Shown: positions 41,273 through 49,477 of the stretch, in pieces | Position numbering within the stretch: the stretch's first letter is position 1 | Layout: each line of letters opens with the position of its first letter | Origin: Candidatus Methylomirabilota bacterium | GTDB taxonomy: Bacteria > Methylomirabilota > Methylomirabilia > Rokubacteriales > CSP1-6 | Reading direction: 5' to 3' | NCBI GenBank assembly: GCA_035764725.1 | Contig: DASTYT010000049.1 | Location: 39,738-103,737 of the forward strand | DNA length: 64,000 nt | Program-made: the position numbers and the translations under genes | Notes under the pieces: model-generated | Seen by the model: the letters and a program-made list of their open reading frames with translations, nothing else | What the model was told of the DNA's origin: nothing | The model's database searches: none

Positions 41273-42210
41273 CACGCGTCTCCTTTCTCGGGGCGGCGGG
41301 TTCCCCACCACGCGGCGAACACACCCGCCGCGACCGCCGCGCCCACGACGGGCCAGAAGTTCGTGCGGAGGAACGGGAGCGTCCAGAAGGGCGAGCGGCG
41401 CTCGTGGGGCTTCACCGTGCCGTCGAGCAGCCCGTTCACCAGGCCGAGGCCCTCGGCGAGCAGCACCGCGCTGGTCGCCCGAGCGAAGGCGGGATTGGCC
41501 AACGCGGGATGCCCGACATAGCCCTGGCCGCCATTGCGGAGGGGATAGTTCGGCAAGAGCCGTCGCGGCAGCGAGTAGCGCGCGGCGGGCAGGTCGCGAT
41601 AGTGGCTCGCGACGAGGTCGGGGCGCAGCCACAGCATGAGGGAGGTTTCCCAAAGCCCACCGTGCGCGTCGTCGGCGAAGGCGGCCCGCTCCTCCGCGGA
41701 GAGCTCGCGCCCGAGCGCCTCCTCGATGGCGGGAACATAGCGCCCGCGCAGGAACTGCCACGCGAGATAGCCGCTGACCGAGGCCATGGTCACGCGATGC
41801 CGGCGCGACACGATCGCGGAGGCCTCCTCGAGCGCGACGAGGTGTCCCGGGCCGCCATGGCCGTTGGCGACCACGATCCAGCGAAAGCCCGCCCGCGCCA
41901 GCGAGGCGCCGTAGTCCACCACCGCGTCACGGACCACCCGCTGGCGGATCCGGATGGTCCCGACAGTGTCGAACGTGAACGAGCCCAGGTGCAGCGTGGG
42001 CGCCAGCACCGCCGCCCAGCCGGGCCGGCCGGCGGTGACCCGCTCCGCGAGCGCCTCGGCGAAGTGGCGCGCTGCGAAGGCGTCCACACCCACTGGCAGA
42101 TGCGGCCCGTGCTCTTCCAGCGGGCTCACGGGGAGCAGGACGAGGGTGCGGTGGCGATCCAGCGCGTCGAGGGTGGGCGTGGACATCTCTTCCAGCCGGT
42201 GCACGGTCAA
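41272..42210 (-). CDS. Creatininase-family amidohydrolase with C-terminal membrane anchor
   Basis: 312 residues. Creatininase fold: LVLLPVSPLEEHGPHLPVGV (metal-binding Glu/His/Asp), a WIVVANGHGGPGHLVALEEA motif and DDAHGGLWETSLMLWLRPDL. Family reactions are cyclic amide or formamide hydrolyses. The last 45 residues carry a hydrophobic helix (FWPVVGAAVAAGVFAAWWG), which soluble creatininases lack, so this one may be membrane-attached. Overlaps the RAM-domain gene by one base and the acyltransferase stop by 4 bases. Confidence 0.88.
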   Translation of the reverse strand: MTVHRLEEMSTPTLDALDRHRTLVLLPVSPLEEHGPHLPVGVDAFAARHFAEALAERVTAGRPGWAAVLAPTLHLGSFTFDTVGTIRIRQRVVRDAVVDYGASLARAGFRWIVVANGHGGPGHLVALEEASAIVSRRHRVTMASVSGYLAWQFLRGRYVPAIEEALGRELSAEERAAFADDAHGGLWETSLMLWLRPDLVASHYRDLPAARYSLPRRLLPNYPLRNGGQGYVGHPALANPAFARATSAVLLAEGLGLVNGLLDGTVKPHERRSPFWTLPFLRTNFWPVVGAAVAAGVFAAWWGTRRPEKGDA

Positions 42211-43643
42211 AAGCTGCTCCCCCTGGTCGCGGCGAGGTAGTCGTTCTTGGCGCGCTCGAGCTCGGCGATGATCTCACGGCGCTCGTCGAGCAGCCTCGAA
42301 GCGGCTTGATGGCGGACGAGCCCCATCGCGCCCAGGCGGATCTGGCTGCGCAGCCGGCCCACGCCGCCGAGGTAGCGGTAGGCGAAGAGTCCCGAGAGCG
42401 GCAGTGAGATGGCGAAAGCCGCGGCCCAGAGCGCGCCCATCAGCCGCCACACGAGCCAGGTCTCGAGCCCCCAGAACAGCGGGATCGCCACCACGCTCGC
42501 GAGCAGGCGCGTGGTAGCGTAGTCCGTCTCCTTGCGGGCGAATCGATGGCTGATCATGCGCGGGATGAAGTAGGGGAGCCCATTCACGAGCACGCCATAG
42601 AGGAACAGGGGCAGCCCGAGCCCGACCCACGAGCCTCGCTGGAGACGAACGCGCAGGCGGGGCCGGCTCAGCCGCGCCCGCACCGCCTCGTCGCGCACCC
42701 GATAGGTCCACAGCAGCCCGCGATAGCCCTGGATGCGCTGCCACAGGGCTTCCACCCGGTCGGGCTCGCGCTCGGCGAAGTGCTGGGCCGCTTCGGCGAT
42801 GGCCCGCGAGAGACGGATGGTGTCGATCTGTCCGAGCGCGAGACCTCGCTCCTCGTGCAACTCCCGCACGAGCTCGCCGCGGTAGAGGTCATCGACGGCC
42901 CGGATCAGCGCCGCCCAGTCCAGCCGGCTCACGCTGACGACCAGCGCCTCCATGGCCACCTGGACCGAAGTCGTAAGGGCTTCCACCGCCTGCGCGGGGT
43001 CGGTGCGGTACCGGTCGATGTAGGGCGCGAGCCTCATCGGCTCCCCGAACATCACGAGCACCCGGCCGCGGAACGACTTGCGTGCCTCGAAGGTCAGCCC
43101 GACCGGCACCAGCGCGAGCGAGGGGCCGCCCGGCTCGTCGCCCCGCTCCCGTCGCGCCTCGTACTCGAGCGCGATGCGCGCCGCGCCCGTCTTGATCCGC
43201 TGCACGCGCGGCTCGGCGTGGGTGGTGCCTTCGGGGTAGATCCCCACCAGCCCGCCGGCGGCCAGGGTGCGGAAGCAGGCGGTGAAGGCGTCCACGTTCC
43301 GCTCCGCGCCCACCACGCCCACGCCATTACCCGGCGCGGACACGTCCTGCTTGCGGTAGACGGGGATCGCGCCGCACGCGTGGAGGAAGCGGGCGACCAG
43401 GGGATTGCGGAAGAGCGCGGCGGTGGCGAGAAAGTGAACCTTCCGGTCGAGCGCCGCGGCCACCAGGAGCGAGTCGATCAGGTTGTTCGGGTGATTGATA
43501 CAGAGCAGCACGGCCCCCGCCGTGGGCACCCGATCGGCATGGCGCAGATCCACCGCCTTGAAGAAGAACCAGATCCAGAAGCGGCCGACCGCCCGCACCG
43601 TTGCGTAGAGCGCGCCGGTCTCCTCGCGCGAGGCTATGTCCAT
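42207..43643 (-). CDS. PlsC-like glycerolipid acyltransferase, large form
   Basis: 478 residues. The acyltransferase motifs sit in the first half: NHPNNLIDSLLVAAAL (block I His/Asp), IPVYRKQD (block II), GIYPEGTTHAEP (block III) and LVPVGLTFEARKSF (block IV). The C-terminal half has two or three membrane helices (WVGLGLPLFLYGVLVNGLPY, ETWLVWRLMGALWAAAFAIS). Fits glycerol-3-phosphate or lysophosphatidate acyl transfer at the inner membrane. ATG 43643 has no Shine-Dalgarno; a palindrome lies directly before it. Confidence 0.88.
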   Translation of the reverse strand: MDIASREETGALYATVRAVGRFWIWFFFKAVDLRHADRVPTAGAVLLCINHPNNLIDSLLVAAALDRKVHFLATAALFRNPLVARFLHACGAIPVYRKQDVSAPGNGVGVVGAERNVDAFTACFRTLAAGGLVGIYPEGTTHAEPRVQRIKTGAARIALEYEARRERGDEPGGPSLALVPVGLTFEARKSFRGRVLVMFGEPMRLAPYIDRYRTDPAQAVEALTTSVQVAMEALVVSVSRLDWAALIRAVDDLYRGELVRELHEERGLALGQIDTIRLSRAIAEAAQHFAEREPDRVEALWQRIQGYRGLLWTYRVRDEAVRARLSRPRLRVRLQRGSWVGLGLPLFLYGVLVNGLPYFIPRMISHRFARKETDYATTRLLASVVAIPLFWGLETWLVWRLMGALWAAAFAISLPLSGLFAYRYLGGVGRLRSQIRLGAMGLVRHQAASRLLDERREIIAELERAKNDYLAATRGSSF

Positions 43644-43644
43644 G

Positions 43645-43657
43645 GACTCAATGAGTC
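43645..43657. promoter_or_regulatory. Perfect palindrome before the acyltransferase gene
   Basis: GACTCAATGAGTC, two 6-base arms round one base, immediately before ATG 43643 (minus) and after a -10-like TATGGA. Could be an operator; no regulator is known. Confidence 0.3.
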
Positions 43658-43679
43658 TCCATACTTTGTGATCATGGCC

Positions 43680-44057
43680 TCAGGATCTGGATGAGGCTCG
43701 CTTGAGCACGCCGGCCAGGACGGTCCGGTGGCAGCGCGCGGGATCCGCGCACGAGCAGAGGAGGGTGAGCGGCCCCCGCTTCGCCAGCGATCGGAGCTCG
43801 GCGAGGGCCTCGGAGGCCGGAGGCTGCTTGAGGCCGGCCAGGTAGCGACGCCGGAGCTCGGGCCAGCTGAGGCGGCCCGCGTGCCAGAGGCGGAGGTTGC
43901 GCAGCTCGGCCCCCAGGTCGCGCAGCCAGAGGTCCACCGCCGACTTCCGGATCCCGCGCGGCCAGAGCCGCATGACGAGCACGCGCGTCCCGTCCGCGCG
44001 GGAGGCCGGCTCGTAGATTCGCTTGGTGCTGACCCGGGAGCGCGCGCGTCGGCCCAT
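43680..44057 (-). CDS. DUF488-family protein
   Basis: 125 residues. Family signature: KRIYEPASRADGTRVLVMRL, WPRGIRKSAVDLWLRDLGAE, RRRYLAGLKQP and LLCSCADPARCHRTVLAG, the cysteine/His cluster near the end. DUF488 proteins are of uncertain role. Start set at ATG 44057 (MGRRARSRVSTKRIYEP), since the longer frame runs into the YbjQ gene; the upstream gene ends 7 bases before. Confidence 0.85.
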   Translation of the reverse strand: MGRRARSRVSTKRIYEPASRADGTRVLVMRLWPRGIRKSAVDLWLRDLGAELRNLRLWHAGRLSWPELRRRYLAGLKQPPASEALAELRSLAKRGPLTLLCSCADPARCHRTVLAGVLKRASSRS

Positions 44058-44064
44058 CGGGCGC

Positions 44065-44406
44065 CTACCGGGGCAGGGCCTCGACCACCACGGCGGTGCC
44101 ATATGCGAGTACCTCGGTCACCCCGGTGGCGATCTCGTTGGCGTCGTAGCGCATGCCGATGATGGCGTTGGCGCCGAGTCGGCTCGCGTGCTGAATCATC
44201 AGCTCGAAGGCTTCCTCCCGGGCGTGCTCGCAGAGCTCGGTGTAGAGCGAGATGTTGCCGCCAAAAAGCGTCTGGAGGGAGGCGCCGAGATTGCCGATGA
44301 CGCTGCGCGAGCGGACCGTGATCCCGCGCACCACCCCGCGATTGGCCACGATGCGATAGCCCTCGAAGTCGAAGGCGGTGGTGACCCAGGCGGCGGTGAC
44401 GGACAT
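44065..44406 (-). CDS. YbjQ/UPF0145 family protein
   Basis: 113 residues. Characteristic [20 protein letters not shown], a [20 protein letters not shown] central strand-helix and [20 protein letters not shown]. Forms a pentameric beta-helix in solved members; proposed heavy-metal binding is unproven. 22 bases downstream of ridA and in the same direction. Confidence 0.9.
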   Translation of the reverse strand: MSVTAAWVTTAFDFEGYRIVANRGVVRGITVRSRSVIGNLGASLQTLFGGNISLYTELCEHAREEAFELMIQHASRLGANAIIGMRYDANEIATGVTEVLAYGTAVVVEALPR

Positions 44407-44428
44407 CCGGGCCTCCTCCCCTCCGAGG

Positions 44429-44842
44429 CTAGCCGACCACCGCGACGGCCTCGATCTCGATCGCGCAACCGCGGTCCTCGTCGTAGAGCCCCTTGACCTC
44501 GAGGAAGGTCATGGCGGGGTAGTGGCGTCCGAAGTACTCGCGGTACACCGCGCCGATCTCACGGCCGCGCGCCTTGTACTCCGCGGTAGACAATACGTAG
44601 ATCGTCAGCTTGACGATGTCGGTGAGCTGGCCCCCGCGCGCGCCGACCGCAGTGCGGAGGTTCTCCATCACCTGGCGGAACTGGGCCACGAGATCGCCCT
44701 TGCCGACGACTTCGCCCTGGCGATCCACCGCCACCTGGCCGGCGATGTAGAGGGTCTTGCCGCCCTGCACCTCGTAGGCGTGCGAGTAGCCCACGGGCTT
44801 CATGAGACCGGGTGGATTCACGGATTCGAGGATCTTGTACAT
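44429..44842 (-). CDS. RidA/YjgF-family protein
   Basis: 137 residues. RidA removes reactive enamines and imines from PLP-enzyme reactions. Seen: [36 protein letters not shown], the [20 protein letters not shown] helix-strand pair, [20 protein letters not shown] and the closing [11 protein letters not shown] strand. The catalytic Arg of true RidA (usually in a RxxxxV segment near residue 105) is not clear here. Shine-Dalgarno gggaggc lies before ATG 44842. First gene of a three-gene set with YbjQ and DUF488. Confidence 0.9.
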   Translation of the reverse strand: MYKILESVNPPGLMKPVGYSHAYEVQGGKTLYIAGQVAVDRQGEVVGKGDLVAQFRQVMENLRTAVGARGGQLTDIVKLTIYVLSTAEYKARGREIGAVYREYFGRHYPAMTFLEVKGLYDEDRGCAIEIEAVAVVG

Positions 44843-44872
44843 GGGCGCCTCCCGTCGTGAGCGGTGCGCGAT

Positions 44873-44878
44873 TATACT
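44873..44878 (+). promoter_or_regulatory. -10 element for the CoA-transferase gene
   Basis: TATACT ends 10 bases before ATG 44889 with no Shine-Dalgarno, so the leader is at most a few bases. Confidence 0.45.
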
Positions 44879-44888
44879 ACCCGCGCTC

Positions 44889-46157
44889 ATGGCCCGGCGC
44901 TTCGAGAAGGCCTCGCTCGCGGACGCGGTGGGCCGTCTGCGCCCGCGCATGCGCGTGCTGCTGCCGGCGGGCTGCGGCGATCCTCGCGCCCTCGTCGCCG
45001 AGGTGCTGGCCCAGGCCGATCGCCTCGCACCCCTCACGCTCATGGGCGGGCTGCGCCTCGACGACTATCCCATGGCGGCGGCCGCCTACGCGGGCAAGGT
45101 GCGCTTCGCCACGTGGCATCACTCGCCGCGGCTGCGCGATGCCGAGGCGCGGGGCGACGTGGATTTCGTGCCCGCGCGCTACTTCGACACCGTCAGCCTC
45201 TTCGCGGAGGGCGGACGGTGGGCGCCGGACGCGGTGCTCGTCCACGCCGCGCCGCCCGATCGGGGCGGCTGGCTCTCGCTGGGCGTCTCGGTGAGCTACG
45301 CGCTGCCCGCGGCACGGCGCGCGCCGCTCGTGATCGCGCAGGTCAACCCCCGCATGCCCCGGACGCTCGGGAATGCGTTTCTGCACCGCTCGCAGGTGGA
45401 TTGCTGGGTGGAGGTGGACGAGCCGCTGCTCGAGTATCCGCCCACGCCGGTGGGGCCGGTGGAGCGCGCGATCGGCGCGCACGTCGCGAGCCTCGTGCCC
45501 GATGGCGCCACGCTCCAGGTCGGCGTCGGCGCGATCCCGCAGGCCGTCCTCGAGGCGCTGGCGGGCAAGCGCGATCTCGGCGTCCACTCGCTGCTGGTGG
45601 AGCCCATGCTGGCCCTGATCGAGTCCGGCACCATCACCAACGCGTGCAAGCCCTTGCATCGGGGGCGCATGGACGTGGGCGAGATCATGGGCACCGCGCG
45701 CCTCTTCGCATGGAGCGCGGAGAATCCGGCGGTGAACATGGAGCCCTCCGACATCGTCCACGATCCCGAGGTCGTCGGCCGGCTGGGAGCCTTCGTGTCC
45801 GTGAACTCGGCGCTCGAGGTCGACTGCCTCGGTCAGGTCAACGCGGAGAGCGTGGGCGGACGGCAGATCGCGGGGATCGGCGGCCAGTTCGACTTCGTGC
45901 TGGGCGCCGCGCGGGCGGTGGGCGGCCGTGCGGTGATCGCGCTGCCGTCCACGGGGCGGGACGGTCAGGTGTCCCGGATCGTCCCGGCCCTGGGCACGGC
46001 GGGACGGGTGACGTCGCCGCGCTATCTCGCCGACTACGTGGTCACGGAGTTCGGGGTGGCGGCCTTACGGGGACAGAGCGACGCCGGGCGGCGTCGCGCG
46101 CTGCTCGCGATCGCCCACCCGGCGTGGCGGGAGCGGCTGGAGTCGGCTACGACTTGA
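44889..46157 (+). CDS. Acetyl-CoA hydrolase/4-hydroxybutyrate CoA-transferase family enzyme
   Basis: 422 residues. CoA-transferase fold: RVLLPAGCGDPRALVAEVLA, VPARYFDTVSLFAEGG, VSVSYALPAARRAPLVIAQV, DGATLQVGVGAIPQAVLEAL, and the C-terminal FVSVNSALEVDCLGQVNAES with the active-site Glu in ALE, then IGGQFDFVLGAARAVGG. Moves CoA between short-chain acids. Its 3' end overlaps the convergent selenoprotein gene by 11 bases. Confidence 0.9.
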   Translation: MARRFEKASLADAVGRLRPRMRVLLPAGCGDPRALVAEVLAQADRLAPLTLMGGLRLDDYPMAAAAYAGKVRFATWHHSPRLRDAEARGDVDFVPARYFDTVSLFAEGGRWAPDAVLVHAAPPDRGGWLSLGVSVSYALPAARRAPLVIAQVNPRMPRTLGNAFLHRSQVDCWVEVDEPLLEYPPTPVGPVERAIGAHVASLVPDGATLQVGVGAIPQAVLEALAGKRDLGVHSLLVEPMLALIESGTITNACKPLHRGRMDVGEIMGTARLFAWSAENPAVNMEPSDIVHDPEVVGRLGAFVSVNSALEVDCLGQVNAESVGGRQIAGIGGQFDFVLGAARAVGGRAVIALPSTGRDGQVSRIVPALGTAGRVTSPRYLADYVVTEFGVAALRGQSDAGRRRALLAIAHPAWRERLESATT

Positions 46158-46374
46158 GCGTGTCGATGGAGGCGAAGATCTCGGCGTTCTCGGGGAAGCG
46201 ATATGTTTCCTGGTTATTGTAGACTCGCTTCCCGTCGATGTCGACGAAGAAGACGCCGCCCATGCTCTCCACGAGGTGCGCGGTGATCCCGTACTTATCC
46301 TTGATGGCGGCCTGCAGACTGGAGGCCTGGGGTAGATAGTTTCACTCGCCGCAGTACGTGATCACGATCTTCAT
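46147..46374 (-). CDS. selW: SelW-like (Rdx-family) selenoprotein with in-frame UGA
   Basis: 75 residues counting selenocysteine. The ATG 46374 frame reads MKIVITYCGE, then UGA (46344-46342), then NYLPQASSLQAAIKDKYGIT, HLVESMGGVFFVDIDGKRVY and a TAG stop at 46149-46147. Reading the UGA as Sec gives the CxxU redox motif (C8-G9-E10-U11) at exactly the place where Rdx-family thioredoxin-like proteins carry CxxC or CxxU after the first strand. Shine-Dalgarno aaggagg at 46380-46386. A SECIS-like hairpin begins 14 bases after the UGA. Normal gene prediction would stop at codon 10. Thought to act in thiol redox. Confidence 0.88.
46309..46327 (-). promoter_or_regulatory. SECIS-like hairpin of the selenoprotein
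   Basis: GGCCU / AGGCC five-pair stem, one C-C mismatch, then two more pairs and a GUC apical loop containing the G-U expected of bacterial SECIS elements. The loop G lies 22 bases after the UGA. Translation also continues through it. Confidence 0.65.
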
Positions 46375-46404
46375 CGTGTCCTCCTTGAAAGTGGTGTCGT
46401 GTCC

Positions 46405-47403
46405 ATGATAGCGGGGCATCCCGAACCGAGTCAATCCGCGAAGCCGGTGCTCATCGATACCGACCCCGGCATCGACGACGCCTTGGCGCTCTGCCTGGCC
46501 TGGGGCACGCCGGGGCTTGCCGTCGAGGCCGTCGCCACCGTCGCCGGCAATGTCTCGATCGACCTGGCCACTGCCAACACCGCGCGGCTCCTCGCGGCGG
46601 CCCGCCCTCCGCGGCCGCCGCGCGTGGCGCGCGGGGCGGCCTCGCCCCTCCGGCAGCCTCTCGTCACGGCGGCCCACGTCCACGGCGATGACGGCCTCGG
46701 GAACGTGAACCGGCTCGTGGACGCGGCGGGGCGTCCCCGCTACCCCGTGCCGTCTCTGGATCTCGAGCGTATCGACGCCGCCGACCTCATCCTCGAGACC
46801 GCCGATCGCTTCGGGAGCGCCCTGATCCTGATCGCGCTGGGACCGCTCACCAACCTCGCCCTGGCCCTCCGCCGCGACGCCGCCCGGCTGCGCCGTGTCG
46901 GGCGCATCGTGGTGATGGGCGGGGCGGTCACCGCGCCGGGCAATGTGACGGCGGCGGCCGAATTCAACTTCTACGTGGATCCCGACGCCGCCGCCGAGGT
47001 GCTCGCGGCCGGCCTGCCCGTGGACCTGGTGCCCCTCGACGTCACGCGGCAGGTGGTGCTCGGCCGCGCCGATCTCGAGGGCGCGCTGGGCGCGCCGCGC
47101 GACGGGGTGGGGCGCCTACTCCTGGACCTGGCCGCCTACGGGTTCGAGCGCTGGAAGCCCGGCATCACGCTGCACGATCCGCTCGCGGTGGCGGTGGCCG
47201 AGGATCCCTCGCTGGTGGGCTGGACGCCGTTACACGTGGTGGTCGAGACGGAGTCGCCGCTGACGCGGGGCCTGTCGCTGGCCGATCGGCGCGAGCGGGC
47301 CTACGATCGCGCGCCCGCCAACTGCCGCGTCGCGCTCACGGTGGACGCGCCGCGCGCGCTCGCGCGCGTGCTGGAGGGCCTGTGCCGCGCGTCTGCGTCG
47401 TAG
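46405..47403 (+). CDS. Inosine-uridine-preferring nucleoside hydrolase
   Basis: 332 residues. The IUNH metal site is visible in LIDTDPGIDDALALCLAW; other parts are ATVAGNVSIDLATANTARLL, HGDDGLGNV, LIALGPLTNLALALRRDAAR, VVMGGAVTAPGNVTAAAEFN and the late HDPLAVAVAEDPSL. Splits ribonucleosides into base and ribose. ATG 46405 chosen; GTG 46399 is an in-frame alternative. The next gene, a ribokinase, overlaps by 22 bases and would phosphorylate the released ribose. Confidence 0.92.
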   Translation: MIAGHPEPSQSAKPVLIDTDPGIDDALALCLAWGTPGLAVEAVATVAGNVSIDLATANTARLLAAARPPRPPRVARGAASPLRQPLVTAAHVHGDDGLGNVNRLVDAAGRPRYPVPSLDLERIDAADLILETADRFGSALILIALGPLTNLALALRRDAARLRRVGRIVVMGGAVTAPGNVTAAAEFNFYVDPDAAAEVLAAGLPVDLVPLDVTRQVVLGRADLEGALGAPRDGVGRLLLDLAAYGFERWKPGITLHDPLAVAVAEDPSLVGWTPLHVVVETESPLTRGLSLADRRERAYDRAPANCRVALTVDAPRALARVLEGLCRASAS

Positions 47404-48305
47404 GCTCCGCGAACGTCGATTTCACGGTGGCTCTCGAGCGCCTGCCGAGCCCCGGGGAGACGGTGTCGGGCGGCACGCTGCTGAGGAATCTCGGGGGGAA
47501 GGGCGCGAACCAGGCGATGACCGCGCGGCGGCTGGGCGCCCAGGTGCGCCTGCTCGGTGCCGTGGGCGATGACGCCTCGGGCGCCGAGATCCGCGCGCGC
47601 CTCGGCGCCGAGGGCATCGACGTGGAGGGCCTCGTGGCGGTGGCGGGGACGGCCACCGGCACCGCGCTCATCTGCGTCGACGCGGCGGGCCGGAACCAGA
47701 TCGCGGTGGCCCCCGGCGCCAATCACGCGGCGACGGTGGCCGCGCTGGCGCCGCATACGAGCTCGATTCGCTGGGCGCAGGTGGTGGTCTGCCAGCTCGA
47801 GCTGCCGCTGCCCGTCGTCGCGTGGGCGCTCGGCGAGGCGCGAGCGGCGGGCGCGGTGACGATCCTGAACCCGGCGCCGATGCGCGAGCTGGAGCCGGGA
47901 CTCCTGGCGCTGGCGGATTATCTCACGCCCAACGAGGGCGAGGCGGCGCGCCTGGCCGGGGCGGCGGTGAGCGATCTCGCCTCCGCGCGGGCCGCCGGCG
48001 AGCGCATCCGCGACAACGGAGCCGGCATCGTGATCCTCACGCTGGGTGGCCAGGGCGCGCTCGTCTGCGGCGCCGAGGGCGCGGTGCACTTCCCCGCGTT
48101 CCCCGTGACCGTCGTGGACACCACCGCGGCGGGGGACGCGTTCAACGGGGCGCTCGCCGTCGGCCTGGCCGCCGGCGGGACGCTCGAGCAGGCGCTCCCG
48201 CTGGCCAATGCCACGGCCGCCCTCACGTGCATGGCCCGCGGCGCCCAGGACGCGCTCCCCAGCCGCGCCGACGTGGAGCGATTCCTCGCCGCCCTCAAGC
48301 GTTGA
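47382..48305 (+). CDS. rbsK: Ribokinase
   Basis: 307 residues, PfkB fold. RVCVVGSANVDFTVALERLP, SGGTLLRNLGGKGANQAMTA (sugar-binding GGKGAN), a LTPNEGEAARLAG block, TLGGQGALVC and the anion hole TTAAGDAFNGALAVGLA. Phosphorylates D-ribose to ribose 5-phosphate. Starts at a GTG inside the hydrolase gene; together they form a nucleoside salvage unit. Ends convergent to the glycosidase, 6 bases apart. Confidence 0.93.
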   Translation: MPRVCVVGSANVDFTVALERLPSPGETVSGGTLLRNLGGKGANQAMTARRLGAQVRLLGAVGDDASGAEIRARLGAEGIDVEGLVAVAGTATGTALICVDAAGRNQIAVAPGANHAATVAALAPHTSSIRWAQVVVCQLELPLPVVAWALGEARAAGAVTILNPAPMRELEPGLLALADYLTPNEGEAARLAGAAVSDLASARAAGERIRDNGAGIVILTLGGQGALVCGAEGAVHFPAFPVTVVDTTAAGDAFNGALAVGLAAGGTLEQALPLANATAALTCMARGAQDALPSRADVERFLAALKR

Positions 48306-48311
48306 TGGGGA

Positions 48312-49442
48312 TCAGGGCGGGGGAATGCGCGCGCGCAGCGCGTTCACCCGCGTGAGGGCGGCCTGCACGGTGCCCCGGGTCAGACGGCCCTCGTCGAGCG
48401 CTCGCTGGATGGCGCCGATCACGCGCTGCGCCGCCCGCGGCTCGCGCTTCACGGTGTTCTCCGACACCAGCAGCACGTCCGCGCTCGCGCCCAGCGCCAG
48501 CAGTGTCGCCTCCTCGAGGCCGTAGTTCTGGGTGATGGCGCCCATGAGGAGGTCGTCGGAGACGACCACGCCCTTGTAGCCCAGGCGGGCGCGCAGCACG
48601 CGCTTGATCGTGTACCAGGACAGCGAGGCCGGGTGCCACGTGTCGAGATGACGGTTGAACACGTGCCCGGGCATCACGGCATCCGCCAGCCCTTCCTTGA
48701 TCAAGGCGCGGAACGGGACCAGCTCGACGTCGAGATTGGCGGTGTCGGTCACGTCGGTGAAGCCGTGATGCGAGTCGCCGACGCTGCTTCCGTGGCCGGG
48801 GAAGTGCTTGAGCGCGGTGAGCACGCCCGCCGCGTGCATGCCGCGGATGAAGGCGCGGGCATGGGCGGTCACCTGCTCCGGGTCGCTCGAATAGGTGCGA
48901 CCCAGCGCGACCACCGCCGGGTTCGCGGGATTCACCGCCACGTCGACCACCGGCGCGAGGTTCCAGTTGACCCCCGCCTCGCGGAGCCGCTCGCCGAGCC
49001 GCCGCGCCTCCTGTTCGGTGAGCGCGACCTGCGCGCTCTCCCCCATGTCCTGCGCCGAGGGAGCGGGCGGATAGCCGGCGCGCATCGAGAGGCGGAGCAC
49101 GCTTCCGCCCTCGGCATCGGTGGCGATCAGTAGCGGGCGGCCCGTGCACCGCTTCGCCAGGGCCTGGGCGTCCGCGGTCAGCCGCGCGAGCTGCTCGGGA
49201 TCGGTGATGTTGCGGGGCGCACGCGTGGCGGCGTCGCGCTCGAACAGGATGATGCCCCCCACGCGCACGTCGCAGATGAGCGCGCGCAGCTCGTCGTTGC
49301 CCTCCACCGTCGTCCCGCGGAAGCCGACGAGCAGCAGGTCGCCCAGGGGCAGGCGTCGGGGAGCCGCGCCCGGGCCCGTGCCGGCGCAGCCGTCCGTGAT
49401 CAGCAGCACCGCAAAAATCAGGGACGCGAGGCGGCGGGACAC
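48312..49442 (-). CDS. nagZ: Glycoside hydrolase family 3, beta-N-acetylhexosaminidase type
   Basis: 376 residues. N-terminal hydrophobic segment with a cysteine (SLIFAVLLITDGCAG; atypical lipobox), then a NagZ-type (beta/alpha)8 barrel: VGGIILFERDAATRAPRNIT, LLIATDAEGGSVLRL, NWNLAPVVDVAVNPANPAVV, the acid/base His in LKHFPGHGSSVGDSHHG, and the nucleophile Asp in GVVVSDDLLMGAITQNY. NagZ releases N-acetylglucosamine from anhydromuramyl peptides. A signal is unusual because E. coli NagZ is cytoplasmic; lipoprotein or secreted forms are known elsewhere. GTG start. Confidence 0.9.
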   Translation of the reverse strand: MSRRLASLIFAVLLITDGCAGTGPGAAPRRLPLGDLLLVGFRGTTVEGNDELRALICDVRVGGIILFERDAATRAPRNITDPEQLARLTADAQALAKRCTGRPLLIATDAEGGSVLRLSMRAGYPPAPSAQDMGESAQVALTEQEARRLGERLREAGVNWNLAPVVDVAVNPANPAVVALGRTYSSDPEQVTAHARAFIRGMHAAGVLTALKHFPGHGSSVGDSHHGFTDVTDTANLDVELVPFRALIKEGLADAVMPGHVFNRHLDTWHPASLSWYTIKRVLRARLGYKGVVVSDDLLMGAITQNYGLEEATLLALGASADVLLVSENTVKREPRAAQRVIGAIQRALDEGRLTRGTVQAALTRVNALRARIPPP

Positions 49443-49477
49443 GCGGCCGCCCGTGAGGCGCGCGAGCGCCCCGAGTC

